The notes under the pieces: model-generated
What the model saw: only the letters and a program-made list of their open reading frames with translations
What the model was told of the DNA's origin: nothing
Database searches by the model: none
Shown here: in pieces, positions 11,213-21,039 of the stretch
Position numbering within the stretch: the first letter of the stretch is position 1
Layout of the letters: each line of letters opens with the position of its first letter
Translations under genes and position numbers: made by a program
From: Harmonia axyridis
Taxonomy: Eukaryota; Arthropoda; Insecta; Coleoptera; Coccinellidae
NCBI RefSeq assembly: GCF_914767665.1
Contig: NC_059502.1
Span: 48,280,031 to 48,344,030 of the forward strand
DNA: 64,000 bases
Reading direction: 5' to 3'

Positions 11213-12102
11213 CAATGGACTAGTTTTAATTTTTTTGTTAAGGATTAATTCTAAAAATTTAAGTAAAATGAAACAAAAATGTGGAAGAATCATTGAAATA
11301 TCTCTAGAAATGAAAAAGTTATGGGACTTTGAAGTTGCGCTTGGAAGAATAATTTCATAGTACGTGTAAGTGGCGTGACGTCACACACTAGACGACTGGT
11401 ATTCGCAGAGTGCTTACGAATTTATTGGTGTACAATCACTTGTGCCGTTCGTGTCGTGTTTTGTTCGTTACACGATGGCTGAAATAACTTACTATATACA
11501 TACATATAAATTACTTTTTTCTCTTTTTGCTTTTTACTACTCACATAAATATGTTTTGCCATTGATAGACTTCAACAACCAGTACTCAACTACAAACTGT
11601 TTATGAAACGTTTTTTAAATAAATCATCGTTATAAGTTGAACCATGATGGAGCAAACTCAAAAGTAGATACTTACTTGAAAAGTTTAACTCCTTTTATTT
11701 CAGCACTGACATAAGATGGATTTGAAGAAAAAAGTTCCATCACTGCGAATATATCTATTTTAGGCAAATTGTCACTTTGTCCTTTCACGAAGCCTTCTTC
11801 CATTATGGTGACATAAAAACAAAACTCGAGTTAAAACTACACTGTACGACTACAAACGGCACGAGAGCCTTGGCGCAGCTAAGTATTTAAACGTAATTTA
11901 TGGTGTAGCGATCACAGGCAAGTGCCGTGACGTCACAGACCAAAGACGTTCCGCGCTAAAATACGTAAATTTAAATAATCTATTTCTTAGTCATTTATTG
12001 ATGGATTTTCAAAATTTTTTCACTGATTTATCAGTTTTGCTCTATATTTTAATTCTATCGTGTCAAATATAGTATTATCAACATCACTAAACTAGTCCAT
12101 TG
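11213..12102. mobile_element. Inverted-repeat element with two TGACGTCA palindromes
   Basis: CAATGGACTAGTTT (11213-11226) is repeated inverted at 12089-12102. Inside, CGTGACGTCAC occurs at both ends (TGACGTCA at 11376-11383 and 11928-11935). Further in, GTGCCGTT...GTCGT is found near 11433 on plus and near 11860 on minus. So the two arms are diverged inverted copies pointing at each other, each leading to an ATG (11475 plus; 11803 minus). The minus ATG opens an exon with a splice donor. Inference: an internally deleted DNA transposon that kept its promoters and first exon(s). The outer 14-bp pair could instead belong to Penelope terminal sequence. Confidence 0.5.
11676..11803 (-). pseudogene. 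First exon with splice donor, possible YqaJ-type element gene
   Basis: Minus ATG at 11803 opens a 42-codon frame starting MEEGFVKGQSDNLPKIDI and ending VKLF, followed by CAA|GTAAGT at 11676/11675, a strong splice donor. Start and donor resemble the first exon of insect proteins carrying SWIM zinc-finger and YqaJ nuclease domains that spread as mobile elements (recall, not verified). No downstream exon follows: the region to 11475 is non-coding, and the opposite arm begins there. Treat it as an orphan exon. Confidence 0.4.
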
Positions 12103-12139
12103 GTTTTTGTCATCTTCACACCTTAAACCCATTAAAACT

Positions 12140-12190
12140 ACTAAACTTATATTGAAACAACAGGTCATCATAATCCAATACCACGTATAG
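12140..12190 (+). repeat. 51-bp direct repeat, right copy
   Basis: Begins ACTAAACTTATATTGAAACA and ends ACCACGTATAG; partner of 8584-8634. It lies beyond the inverted-repeat element, so it is either the distal terminal repeat of the Penelope-like element or the start of a second truncated copy. Confidence 0.65.
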
Positions 12191-13635
12191 ATTATTATTT
12201 AATATATTCCGAAAATTATCTACCAGATTATAATAATAGAAATTTCATTCCAACCATATTTCCGTCTTGTATCTATTATGATTTGAAGTTCTCAAGCTTT
12301 TAAAAAACCGCCGATACTGTTGCAACTAATTTTTGAAAGGAATTACATGCAGATATCTTGTTTCAATTTTCAGTAATAAGAATATTTATTTCAAAGAACT
12401 ACGTTCAACTTTGGTTGACTAACTAATTGATTTTCCAACGATTTCTCGAATTCACACGTTGAGAAACCTAAATTCAATGAAAGGCTATGAATATTACCTA
12501 CTTCGAACTATGCGAATGGATAATTATTGGGAACAATAAACAAATACATTTCCCCGGTTAATGGGCATTCAAATATATCAATGTATCGCAGTTATCTGTA
12601 ACGCTTAAACACTACTAAACGTACAGGTAACATGACGTTTAATACCTGACAGTAAAACGCATATCGATATACCAATAATATACGAGAAATTATATTACCT
12701 TCTAATTTTGAAACTGACCGTAAATGTCTCTAATGAATTTTATGTCTGTTCAATGTATAGCCACCATAATTTTCACGATGGTACTCGGCTTGGGTGATCT
12801 TCATAGTGACTTCAACTCAAGATAAAGACCCATTGAAATTTCTAATAGCTGATGCATACGAATAGTCATAGCACATCCTTAAGATTCGAGAAAAGCACTG
12901 ACTTGGCGTCAAGAGGTTTTGCTCGTTCATTCATTTGAGAATTGAGTCCTTTCCTCCTGAAATTCGAAATAAATATCCGTGTTCTATTTTTATTATTCAA
13001 TAAACAAAAAAAAAATCCAACCTTCTGATGAGAAGATCGACATTAAATTCCGCATCAATCCTGAAAGTTTTAGTATACATCTATATACTAAATTTTGATT
13101 AAGTTAGATCTGTTTTTAATGAAATATAAGGTTGTTTTCGATATTCTGCTCGAATATTCTAAGATTTTGACTACGTAGTCAACAGGAAATTCAGCACATA
13201 ACTTGAAATCGTTATTTTCGACTGACATAAAAATTAAAATTTGCAGGATGCTCCTAATTGTTTTTCCGCATCTAAATGCAGAATTTCACCTCCACCAGAA
13301 TTGTGGTACTGAAATTATCATAAAACAAAACGGGCAATATTCACGGAAACTCTAGCTAGATTTGCCATGCACAAAATCCAAACCTACCCTGAAAATTGAC
13401 ATTTTTTGTATTTGAGAGTTATCGTGTTTAGCGGCCGGTCACATCGTCAATCCATAACGTCTGGCGGGGCAGTTTTTGTAATGGAACTGTCCCTCTGACA
13501 AAAGTGATCTTCGACCCTTTAGAATCTGTAGATCGTTCTACCTTCTAATTGCTGGATATCCTCATGATTTACAAGACGAAACTGAAACCGACCCAGAAGA
13601 ACTGCAGGATCCAGTGATACAACATGTTCTGGACA
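12191..13635. other. No gene recognised
   Basis: AT-rich, no long frame. Near 13560-13650 a short plus-strand stretch reads as acidic coding-like sequence (DETETDPEELQDP) that may belong to the retroelement scrap that follows. Confidence 0.4.
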
Positions 13636-13639
13636 CACC

Positions 13640-13945
13640 GCTTAACTAGAAATGGAGGTAAAACAGCGCGAGCGATATACGTAAAACAATCAATCACGAC
13701 TACTAGAACTAACAGGTATCGTTATAATAACGTCAAATGGCCTATTTGACTTTTTTCTTGATGCAGCAAACCTAACACTAGATCTATGTTACAAACAAGA
13801 GGTCTTCTCGGACAGCACCCCAAGCAGGAGATTTCAAAGCGAAGCATCCCGAATGGAATAGCTGCACCAAGAACTCACCCTAGAAGCGCACACTAGACGA
13901 GTTACAATTTACGACCTAAAAGCCTTTGAAGATGCCTGGTGCAGT
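13640..13945 (+). pseudogene. Jockey-type APE endonuclease fragment
   Basis: The plus strand reads RNGGKTARAIYVKQSI near 13650 and, after a frame change, AGDFKAKHPEWNSCTKN near 13826-13880. The second matches the GDFNAKH-x-W endonuclease motif of Jockey-group non-LTR elements, with Asn replaced by Lys. The frame is abandoned at about 13945, where the (TAA)n tail of the minus-strand CR1-like element begins, so that element probably inserted into this older copy. Confidence 0.5.
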
Positions 13946-14048
13946 AAAAATAATAATAATAATAATAATAAATTCCTTTATTTCAAATCATCCCCACAGT
14001 AAATTACAGAGAGAGAAGCGAAATGATGTCAACAACAATATATACAAT

Positions 14049-16877
14049 CTATACAAACTCTGACAAGTTGTTACAATCTAGAAAATCTCTAAGTGAATAT
14101 GGTTCCAGTTTAATTAGCAGTTTCTTTATGGCATTCTTGAATTTTATTAAGCTAGATAATCTGCATGTAGATGGTAATTTATTATATAGTTTTATGCACA
14201 TATAGTAGGTTCCTTTTTCTGTACTTGTAAGCCTATGAGAAGGGTAAATGAAATTCGTCGTCCTTGTATTATAGCCATGACCAAAGTTAGAGCTGAATTC
14301 AACTTGGTGCCTGAAAAAGAACATCAGACACTCAAATATATACAACCCATATATAGTCATAATCTGCATATCCCTGAAAACACCCCTGCAGGTGGCTCCA
14401 AATTTCATATGCCTGATTGATCTTATGGTTCTTTTTTGTATAATGAAAAGGAGTTGAATGCTGGAGCTGCATCCCCAAAACACAATCCCATATCTCAGTA
14501 CCGATTCAAAGTTGGCGTGGTACAGTATTTTCAATGTCCTCTCATCCATATGTCTGGATACCACTCTGATTCCATATCCAATGCTACTCAATCTCAGCCC
14601 AGTTTTTTCCACATGACTGTTCCAATCTAAAAATTCATCAATATGTATTCCAAGAAATCTCATATCATGAACAGGTTTCACTTCATTGCCATTCAGGTTT
14701 ATGGTGCCAGTTGGAGTAACTCGGGAGTTCTTTGTTCTGAATACCATAATGTTTGTCTTCGACGAATTCAGTGCCAACTCATTCCTGTTGAACCAATCAC
14801 TAATTCTAGATGAACTGTCATACGCCTTATCAACTGCCTCCGGGAGGGTCCTTCCAGATACCAATATGTTGGTGTCATCCACATAGTTCACCAGTCCATC
14901 CATAATAAGGTCATTAATATAGATGATGAAAAAAATAGGACCTGCGTTACTGCCCTGCGCTAGACCTCTTTCTTTAATTGCAATATTGGATTTGTTTTCA
15001 TTAATGATGACTTGCTGTTTTCTGTCTAGAAGATAAGATTCAATCCACTTATATGCTTTTCCTCTTATGCCATATTTTTCAAGTTTTATTAGTAAATATT
15101 CGAGGTTCACACAATCATAGGCCTTGCTAAGATCTAAAAACACACCAATTGCTAAATTCTTCTTCTCAAATTCCTGGAGTATCATATTTACAAAATGATA
15201 GATGGCAGTATTTGTAGATTTACCTTTCAGGAAACCATGTTGCGAGTCCAAAAACAGATTACATTTTTTGAAGAAATCCAACAATCTTGTGCACATTACC
15301 AGTTCGAAAATTTTGGAGAATGAGGGCAGCAAGCTGATTGGCCTATAACTATCAAGACTATTACGGTCTCCCTTCTTATATATGGGTTTTATGAGGGCAA
15401 ATTTCAACTGATCAGGGAATTTCCCAAATTTCATGGAGTTGTTGATGATGTAACACAATACTGATGCTATCTGTACAAGTGAAAGTTTGACAATACTGGT
15501 TGGAATGTCATCATATCCGCTGGAATGTTTGTTCTTCAGTCTGGAACACAGGTTAACTAGTTCCCCAGTATTTACAGGTCTCAAGAACAGCGACTGATCA
15601 TTCTCTTCTATATCACAGAAGAAATTCTGATGATGCACTTCATCTACTAGTTTTTGGACTGCTTCAATCAAGTGTATGTTAAATTTGTCTGGCAATGATT
15701 TTGGATCTTCATCGATGTTATTTTCTCTGTGTTTATTTTTCCCTGTTAACTCTCCACATATGGTCCACATGGATCTCATTTTGCAATCTGATTTCATTAT
15801 TCTATCCTGAAGATATTTCTTTTTGTCCTCTTTCAATATGCTGTCATAATACTTTTTCATGTTTTTGTATTGCTCCTTGAGAGATGGGTTATCAGTCAAA
15901 AGTACTAGTAAAATATCTAATTGATGTTTGATTTCCTCAGCACGTTCACTCTTCTTGTATTTCTTGTTGTTATTGGAATGAATTCTGGTAAGTGGAAAGC
16001 TTTGGTTGAATATGTTCAAATAGACATTGATAAAAGTTTTCCACTGCTCATTCACATCCTTCCTATCGATTACAAGTATGTCCTCCCATGTTTGTTGTTT
16101 CAGTTGGTCTACAAAGTTAATTCTATTTGCTTCATCGAAGAGAAATCTTTTGCGAACAAATTTCCTTTCATCATTTTTGTCTATATTGAACACAAATTTC
16201 TGCCCAAAGTGATCAGATACATGTGATGCAAGAATTACCGATGTGTGTCCATTATGTAGGTTTGTACATATGTTATCTAAGCAGCTTTTAGTTTGCTCAG
16301 TTACTCTGGTGTAGTTAACAACAGTTGTTCTGATGGAGTAGAAATTGAGCATTGTAGCCAGTCTGAGCTTATTTCTATTTTCGTCCAGCATTTCAATGTT
16401 GAAATCCCCTGTTATAAAAATAGTACTTTCAAGGTTTATCTGGTTGGAAAGAATATTCTCTAGCTGGTTAAAAAATACCTCAATTGAACCGCCCGGTGGT
16501 CGATAGATGCATAGGACAATAATGTTAATCTTTTTCAGAGAACACTCAACAGCACAACATTCAAATTCTCCAAGTATGGATAGCTTATTTGTATTTTTGT
16601 ATTCTCTACATACTATAGAATCTTTGATGTAAATGGCTGATCCTCCATGCTTTCCCTCCTCTCTGCAAAAACAGGACATTAGTCTGAAGCCTTGAATACC
16701 AATCTGAGTGATTTGATTTCTTGACCTCCAGTGTTCTGTAATACAAAGTATTAAAGTTTCTGTATTTTCCCTCAAAAGTTGTTCAACCTGATCTATACTG
16801 TTTCCCAAAGATTGTATATTTTGATGAATAATGCTGTAGTTACCCACCTTATTAGAGTATTCATGGTTGTTCTTCAC
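14049..16877 (-). CDS. ORF2: APE endonuclease and reverse transcriptase
   Basis: 942 codons counted from a GTG at 16877; no ATG lies upstream in frame before the endonuclease. Endonuclease residues 14-230: N20 (IIHQN), E48 (ITEHW), GDFN at 157-160 and SDH at 221-223, all expected catalytic or binding positions. RT residues about 450-720: YRPISLLPSF, HGFLKGKST, GVFLDLSKAYD with D582, AQGSNAGP and the active-site NYVDD (Y665-D668). The C-terminal region (YNTRTTNFIYPSHRL, MCIKLYNKLP) is the family's usual end and recurs in decayed copies at 21040-21520 and 26185-26333. It nicks target DNA and primes cDNA synthesis. The first in-frame Met is residue 67, beyond N20 and E48, so translation probably enters by frameshift from ORF1. 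Confidence 0.92.
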   Translation of the reverse strand: MKNNHEYSNKVGNYSIIHQNIQSLGNSIDQVEQLLRENTETLILCITEHWRSRNQITQIGIQGFRLMSCFCREEGKHGGSAIYIKDSIVCREYKNTNKLSILGEFECCAVECSLKKINIIVLCIYRPPGGSIEVFFNQLENILSNQINLESTIFITGDFNIEMLDENRNKLRLATMLNFYSIRTTVVNYTRVTEQTKSCLDNICTNLHNGHTSVILASHVSDHFGQKFVFNIDKNDERKFVRKRFLFDEANRINFVDQLKQQTWEDILVIDRKDVNEQWKTFINVYLNIFNQSFPLTRIHSNNNKKYKKSERAEEIKHQLDILLVLLTDNPSLKEQYKNMKKYYDSILKEDKKKYLQDRIMKSDCKMRSMWTICGELTGKNKHRENNIDEDPKSLPDKFNIHLIEAVQKLVDEVHHQNFFCDIEENDQSLFLRPVNTGELVNLCSRLKNKHSSGYDDIPTSIVKLSLVQIASVLCYIINNSMKFGKFPDQLKFALIKPIYKKGDRNSLDSYRPISLLPSFSKIFELVMCTRLLDFFKKCNLFLDSQHGFLKGKSTNTAIYHFVNMILQEFEKKNLAIGVFLDLSKAYDCVNLEYLLIKLEKYGIRGKAYKWIESYLLDRKQQVIINENKSNIAIKERGLAQGSNAGPIFFIIYINDLIMDGLVNYVDDTNILVSGRTLPEAVDKAYDSSSRISDWFNRNELALNSSKTNIMVFRTKNSRVTPTGTINLNGNEVKPVHDMRFLGIHIDEFLDWNSHVEKTGLRLSSIGYGIRVVSRHMDERTLKILYHANFESVLRYGIVFWGCSSSIQLLFIIQKRTIRSIRHMKFGATCRGVFRDMQIMTIYGLYIFECLMFFFRHQVEFSSNFGHGYNTRTTNFIYPSHRLTSTEKGTYYMCIKLYNKLPSTCRLSSLIKFKNAIKKLLIKLEPYSLRDFLDCNNLSEFV

Positions 16878-16912
16878 ATGCTTCTGTGGGTCCCTCTGAT
16901 ATGATTTATTAT

Positions 16913-17965
16913 CTATAAAAAATCCTCACTTGGTTTATATTTTTGGAAGTGTCCGAAATTGAATCTCTTCACTCCCACATTTTGTGGCCAAAACGAAGGA
17001 TCGTACAGTTGATTTTTTTTCTCAAGCGGTGCCGTCAAAACAAAACATTTCAACTGAGTTGGTTCACTTGGTAACTCTTTCACTTCGACCTTTTCATTGG
17101 TGAAAGCCGGGTTTTTCTTCACATATTCTTCTACTTGTTGAGCTTTAACATGTCGTTTTATTCTATAAAGATATATCCATGCTCTTCTTTCAGCTCCAAC
17201 AAAACCTGTTTTTTCCTCTTCTTCGGAGACTCTCGTTGTGCCAAGTCGTCTAGATTTAGGTCTTCTGCGTTGAACTCTTTCAAAACCGTCGTGATTGTAT
17301 GATGTTTCATTATTAATATTTCTGATATGTATTTCTTTATTGCCCTGATTCTTTGATGTTGACGTGAATTTACTTTGTTGTTGTTGTTTTGCTTTGAATT
17401 TGAAATTAGTGTCATCTATCAGATGTCGCCTGTCAACCTCGGCGTCCTCATGCATCTGAACTACTACTCTTGGAACTATCTTGCTGTCAGAAGTCTTGTT
17501 TGTTATCTTATCTCCTATCCGATCAGTTTTCAGTATATCAGAGTACTGTTCACGCTCATTATCAGTTTTTTCAGCATATTTTTTCTCCATGTCATCTAAC
17601 CTTTGTTTCAATAATTTATTGTTTTCTTTTAGAATGCTATTATTTTCCTTCAATATTTCATTTTTCTCATTGGATTCCACAAGGAGCTTACTCAGATGTT
17701 CGATTTTCAACTCCAATATTTCCTCTCTATTCAGATTCCGCCTCCCATCCTGGACTTCATCACAGCACTCGACGTATCTCTCATTGATAATTTTTATATT
17801 TTTCTTCTTCGCGCACGAATTATGGTATAAGCCCCCACAATTCATACACACTTGAGTTGTGCACACTTTTTTAACACAACACCTATAATTATTTTTCACT
17901 AAATTTACTTCTTTTTCACTCCTAATGCTCTCGCCTTCACTCAGGTCATCCTCAACCGACGCCAT
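16913..17965 (-). CDS. ORF1: zinc-finger/coiled-coil RNA-binding protein
   Basis: 350 codons from ATG at 17965 (MASVEDDLSEGESIR). Residues about 27-70 hold a Cys/His-rich finger (CCVKKVC, CMNCGGLYHNSC, ECC) of PHD-like spacing. Residues about 80-140 form a heptad-rich coiled coil (EKNEILKENNSILKENNK). A charged Ser/Arg/Gln-rich linker follows, then a C-terminal domain near 265-350 (WIYLYRIKRHVK, FVLTAPLEKKNQ) typical of insect non-LTR ORF1 proteins. Such proteins coat element RNA and trimerise or multimerise. It ends SEDFL-stop at a slippery heptamer 36 nt before the GTG counted as residue 1 of ORF2. Confidence 0.88.
   Translation of the reverse strand: MASVEDDLSEGESIRSEKEVNLVKNNYRCCVKKVCTTQVCMNCGGLYHNSCAKKKNIKIINERYVECCDEVQDGRRNLNREEILELKIEHLSKLLVESNEKNEILKENNSILKENNKLLKQRLDDMEKKYAEKTDNEREQYSDILKTDRIGDKITNKTSDSKIVPRVVVQMHEDAEVDRRHLIDDTNFKFKAKQQQQSKFTSTSKNQGNKEIHIRNINNETSYNHDGFERVQRRRPKSRRLGTTRVSEEEEKTGFVGAERRAWIYLYRIKRHVKAQQVEEYVKKNPAFTNEKVEVKELPSEPTQLKCFVLTAPLEKKNQLYDPSFWPQNVGVKRFNFGHFQKYKPSEDFL
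16916..16922 (-). promoter_or_regulatory. Candidate -1 ribosomal frameshift site, T TTT TTA
   Basis: In ORF1 phase the last codons are GAT TTT TTA TAG, giving the canonical heptamer U-UUU-UUA directly before the stop at 16913-16915. A slip of -1 puts ribosomes into ATA GAT AAT AAA..., which is open and in the ORF2 frame all the way to 16877 and onward. A possible 6-bp stem (ACCCAC / GTGGGT) lies downstream, but about 24 nt away, further than usual. Heptamer and phase are seen; function is inferred. Confidence 0.6.
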
Positions 17966-18119
17966 CTTGCTAATAAAGGCTAAGCGTCAGATGGGAATCC
18001 ACAAGTCTTAAAAACCCGAAATTTCCAATAATCTTGATGTTCTCGATTTTCCAGAATATAGCAAAAATACGAAAAAAGTAAATAATATAAAAAAGATAAT
18101 AATATATTCTAAAAAAAAA

Positions 18120-18210
18120 TTGCAGAATGGGCGCCTATTCCAACACGAATGCGAAATTCGAAAACGAGCGACGAAGGAACACGCATGAGTGATGGAATTG
18201 CCTTCTGCAA
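18120..18210. repeat. Hairpin related to the one at 1649-1770
   Basis: TTGCAGAA (18120-18127) pairs with TTCTGCAA (18203-18210), with ATTCCA/TGGAAT and ATGCG/CGCAT inside. Read minus, its right arm (TACTCGTTGCAGAAGGC) matches the left arm of the hairpin at 1649 (TACTCGTACAGAAGGC), so both belong to one family. Confidence 0.65.
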
Positions 18211-18225
18211 CGAGTACAAGACGAT

Positions 18226-18631
18226 ATTTTCTCTATTTCAGTCAAGTTTTATGAAATATTCTAGTGCCCTTTGTATTGTATCTTAGCAGTTGGTGTGACT
18301 GTTACGAGAATTGACAGATTACGTAATTCGGATTTGAATAATACGTTTCGAATATTGAAATAATTTATAATTACGTATTAAATCCGTAAATTATGTCTGA
18401 CGAAATCACCACCAGAATCAAGAGAAATTGCGATAAAGTTGCAAATCATTTCACTATATCCAATTTATATTAAAATGACAATTGAAGTGCCTTGAAATTT
18501 GATAGGATCGCAAGTCAGTGTAGACAAATATACAACGAAAAATATAACTGAAAACAATGCTGTAATGAGTTCATCACAGCACTGTTTTCAGTACTGTAAT
18601 GAACTCATTACGATACTGAAATAGAGAAAAT
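18226..18631. mobile_element. 406-bp TIR element
   Basis: ATTTTCTCTATTTCAGT (18226-18242) is repeated as a perfect inverted copy at 18615-18631. The interior also contains an internal palindrome (CTGTAATGAGTTCAT / ATGAACTCATTACG near 18561-18613). No coding capacity. No clean target duplication at the edges; a MITE-like element is the likeliest reading. Confidence 0.55.
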
Positions 18632-18639
18632 CTTCATAA

Positions 18640-19245
18640 GAAAACTGACTGAGAGATTCATTTATCGATTATGATATCGGAGTATTTCTCCGAGAATATT
18701 CAATCAGGTATCTATTGCAATAAAAGTAATTCACTAGAAACTAGTATCTTGCTTCTAAAAAAATAGGGTAGGGTCAAAAATTTAAGAGAAAATCTCGCAT
18801 ATTTGGACCTGAGAGCATAGAGAGGTAAAATTCAAAGTTAAATCATAATCGTGTTGAATTGATTTCATTTACATAAATTTAATGCACCCCAAATACCTGA
18901 AACTTCTTTATAAACAAGAATCAGGAATAATCGGTATCTACCTTTATTAGTCATGGTCGCCAATCCTTTCCATTGTTTAAATTTTTTTTTAATCATTATC
19001 AATTTTATACATTATTTATTTCAATAACGAACTACCTATAATTTATGGTGTTATTTTTTTCCTAAAGAAAGTAAAAAACGTTGAATGAATAGTTCGAAGA
19101 TATAGTGGCGTAGGAAGCAGAAATTTTTATTCCATTTTTCAATGTTCATTATAGTTATTGGAAAACTGAAAGATATTCTTATTTTTCTCTCTTTCAAAAT
19201 TTCCTGTGTTCTATTGTAATTCGGACACATACTGAAATAACACTC
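18640..19245. other. No gene recognised
   Basis: AT-rich, no meaningful frame, no repeat structure noted. Confidence 0.45.
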
Positions 19246-19247
19246 AA

Positions 19248-20935
19248 AAAGAAAAAAATAATTTCTGCTTTTCCTAAGAAAGCTATAAGCCCAAATTCAT
19301 TGTGAACAAGATGTAATGATAATTTTTGATGAATAAAGTTGTGTTTCGTTTGTATTTTTAATAAGTAGAATTTCAAAACTGAAATTCTACATATGACTGC
19401 AAAGAATGACACATGTCGAGGTCGTCGAGTCAGAGAGATATTATTCATTTCAATATTCCCGGACCAGACTCATTATTTGTCATTTCAAGTGTTCAGGTTG
19501 AAAATATCACTTTTCATCTTGAATTTGAAATAATTGTTCAAATTTTCATGCAATTTATAAATTCAGCTTCAATACGCAGTATCACTCAGTGTTTATATCT
19601 AACATTCTTTTTTTATTAATTTTTGAAATTGGAAAAAAAATTGAACCGTCTAGTATATGATAATAATCTGCTGATAAATAAAATAATCTATCATTGAAAC
19701 AACAGTAAAAAGCAGAAACAAAATATGCTCGAAGAGGAAATATGAATTCCTCCAAAAATTTTTATGGCTATTTTCTCTTTTGAAAACATGCTGATAACTG
19801 AAATTTGAGATAATGACTAGTTATAGGTTGTGTTCCATATTGTTTTAAAATTATCAAAATGATCAAATTGATAAAGAGAGAATATACTGATATTATATTC
19901 GTGTAGATATTTGTTATGCGTAAGGAAAATAGAAGAGGCTCAGTTCACCAAAGATGGTGTCGATCGCTTGGCAAGTAAGGTTGATCTTGACTTCTCACAC
20001 AATATTTAACCCGGCATGCTACAAGGCATTATTACAGGGATATGTTTTCAACATGATGGGCTGGACCTTTTATGTTTAGAAGTGAGAAATTATCTTGATA
20101 ATAGTTAACCAAATAGATAGATATGTCGAGGAAGACCTGCTTCATGGTCTTTTGGATCTCCAGATCTTAACCAACGTGATTATTTCTTATGGAGAGAATT
20201 GAAAGATATGGCTAATGCTGAACACCTCCAGACAAAAGACAAGTTGAATGAAATAATTAACTGTTGTGATATATTACGGAATAAGCAAACGGTTTTCAAT
20301 TCGAACAACCCTTCTAATAACTTATTTGGAATTCCAATATAAGGAATTAATTCGTTTTCTTTTATATTTTTATGACTTATTACTGAAATTCGATGTTTTT
20401 CCTTTGTTGTTTTTGTTTCATTACTAAATGAGTTTAATGAAGCTCCTGACCTTCTAAATGATTTTTCGAACTTCATACAATTTCAAAAATTCATAAAAAA
20501 AGATTGTTAGATGCGGCAACTTTGAGTGATACCGCGTATTGAAGCTGAATTCATGTACTTTCTAGAAATATAAACAATAATTGCAATTTCAAAATACAAA
20601 GTGATATTTTAACCAGATCATTTGAAATGAGAAATAATGAGTACGACCCTGGAATATCGAAATAATTAATATCTCTTTCACTCGACCTCGGCATGCGTCA
20701 ATTACATTCCAAGTTTCAACGAATTCCGCCCATAAGTTTGGTTCTGATGATAGTTTCATTACTTCCATGAATATACGAACTCACCCTGTAGCTTTCTTAG
20801 GAATGGCAGAAATAATTTTTTTGCAGTCAGTCATATGTAGAATTTCTGTTTTAAAATTCTACATATCGAAAATACAAACAAACAAAGACTTTATTCATCA
20901 AAAATCATCATCACATCTTGTCCACAATGAAGTTG
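19248..20935 (+). mobile_element. Mariner-like element with long diverged inverted arms
   Basis: The left arm (19248-19592) and right arm (20520-20935) are inverted copies. For example ATTCAGCTTCAATACGC at 19561 matches the reverse complement of 20532-20552, and the segment with CATATGTAGAATTTC recurs inverted near 20836. In the right arm the block AGCTTTCTTAGGAA...AATTTTTTT precedes the CATATGTAG block, whereas in the left arm it follows it, so the outer arm is circularly permuted, as if cut from a tandem array. The centre contains a transposase relic. Confidence 0.6.
19925..20290 (+). pseudogene. Mariner-type transposase C-terminal relic
   Basis: Plus strand reads CFQHDGLDLLCLEVRNYLDN near 20045-20105 (the QQDGAPPH-type second catalytic Asp region), then IGRGRPASWSFGSPDLN and YFLWRELKDM (the W-PPRSPDL-x-P-x-D-F-F-L-W motif), then LQTKDKLNEIIN. 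Two stops interrupt it. Upstream sequence is too decayed to place the first Asp. It lies between the inverted arms of the surrounding element and is presumably that element's own gene. Confidence 0.7.
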
Positions 20936-21039
20936 GGAAAAACAGCAAAATGAAATTGCAAACATATCAACTCCAAGCTATTCCAGCAAAAAAATCTAGA
21001 GCAGTCTATAGTTCATGTTGAATCAAAAGGCTGTGGATC

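Larger units (their letters stand above)
13948..18100 (-). mobile_element. CR1/Jockey-group non-LTR retrotransposon, both ORFs open
   Basis: Minus-strand element with ORF1 (17965-16913) and ORF2 (16877-14049), a short 3' UTR with AATAAA just before the end, and a TTA-repeat tail (plus-strand TAA repeats from 13948). The 5' end is not fixed: the 5' UTR reaches at least 17999 and perhaps about 18100. I could not find a clear target duplication. ORF2 has APE endonuclease and RT but no RNase H, which fits the CR1/L2/Jockey group. With both frames unbroken it is likely young. Confidence 0.85.

Noticed and set aside
17375..17855. Several plus-strand frames of 74-124 codons
   Set aside because: Antisense to the coiled-coil ORF1 of the CR1-like element; Ser/Phe-rich composition expected from reading that region backwards.
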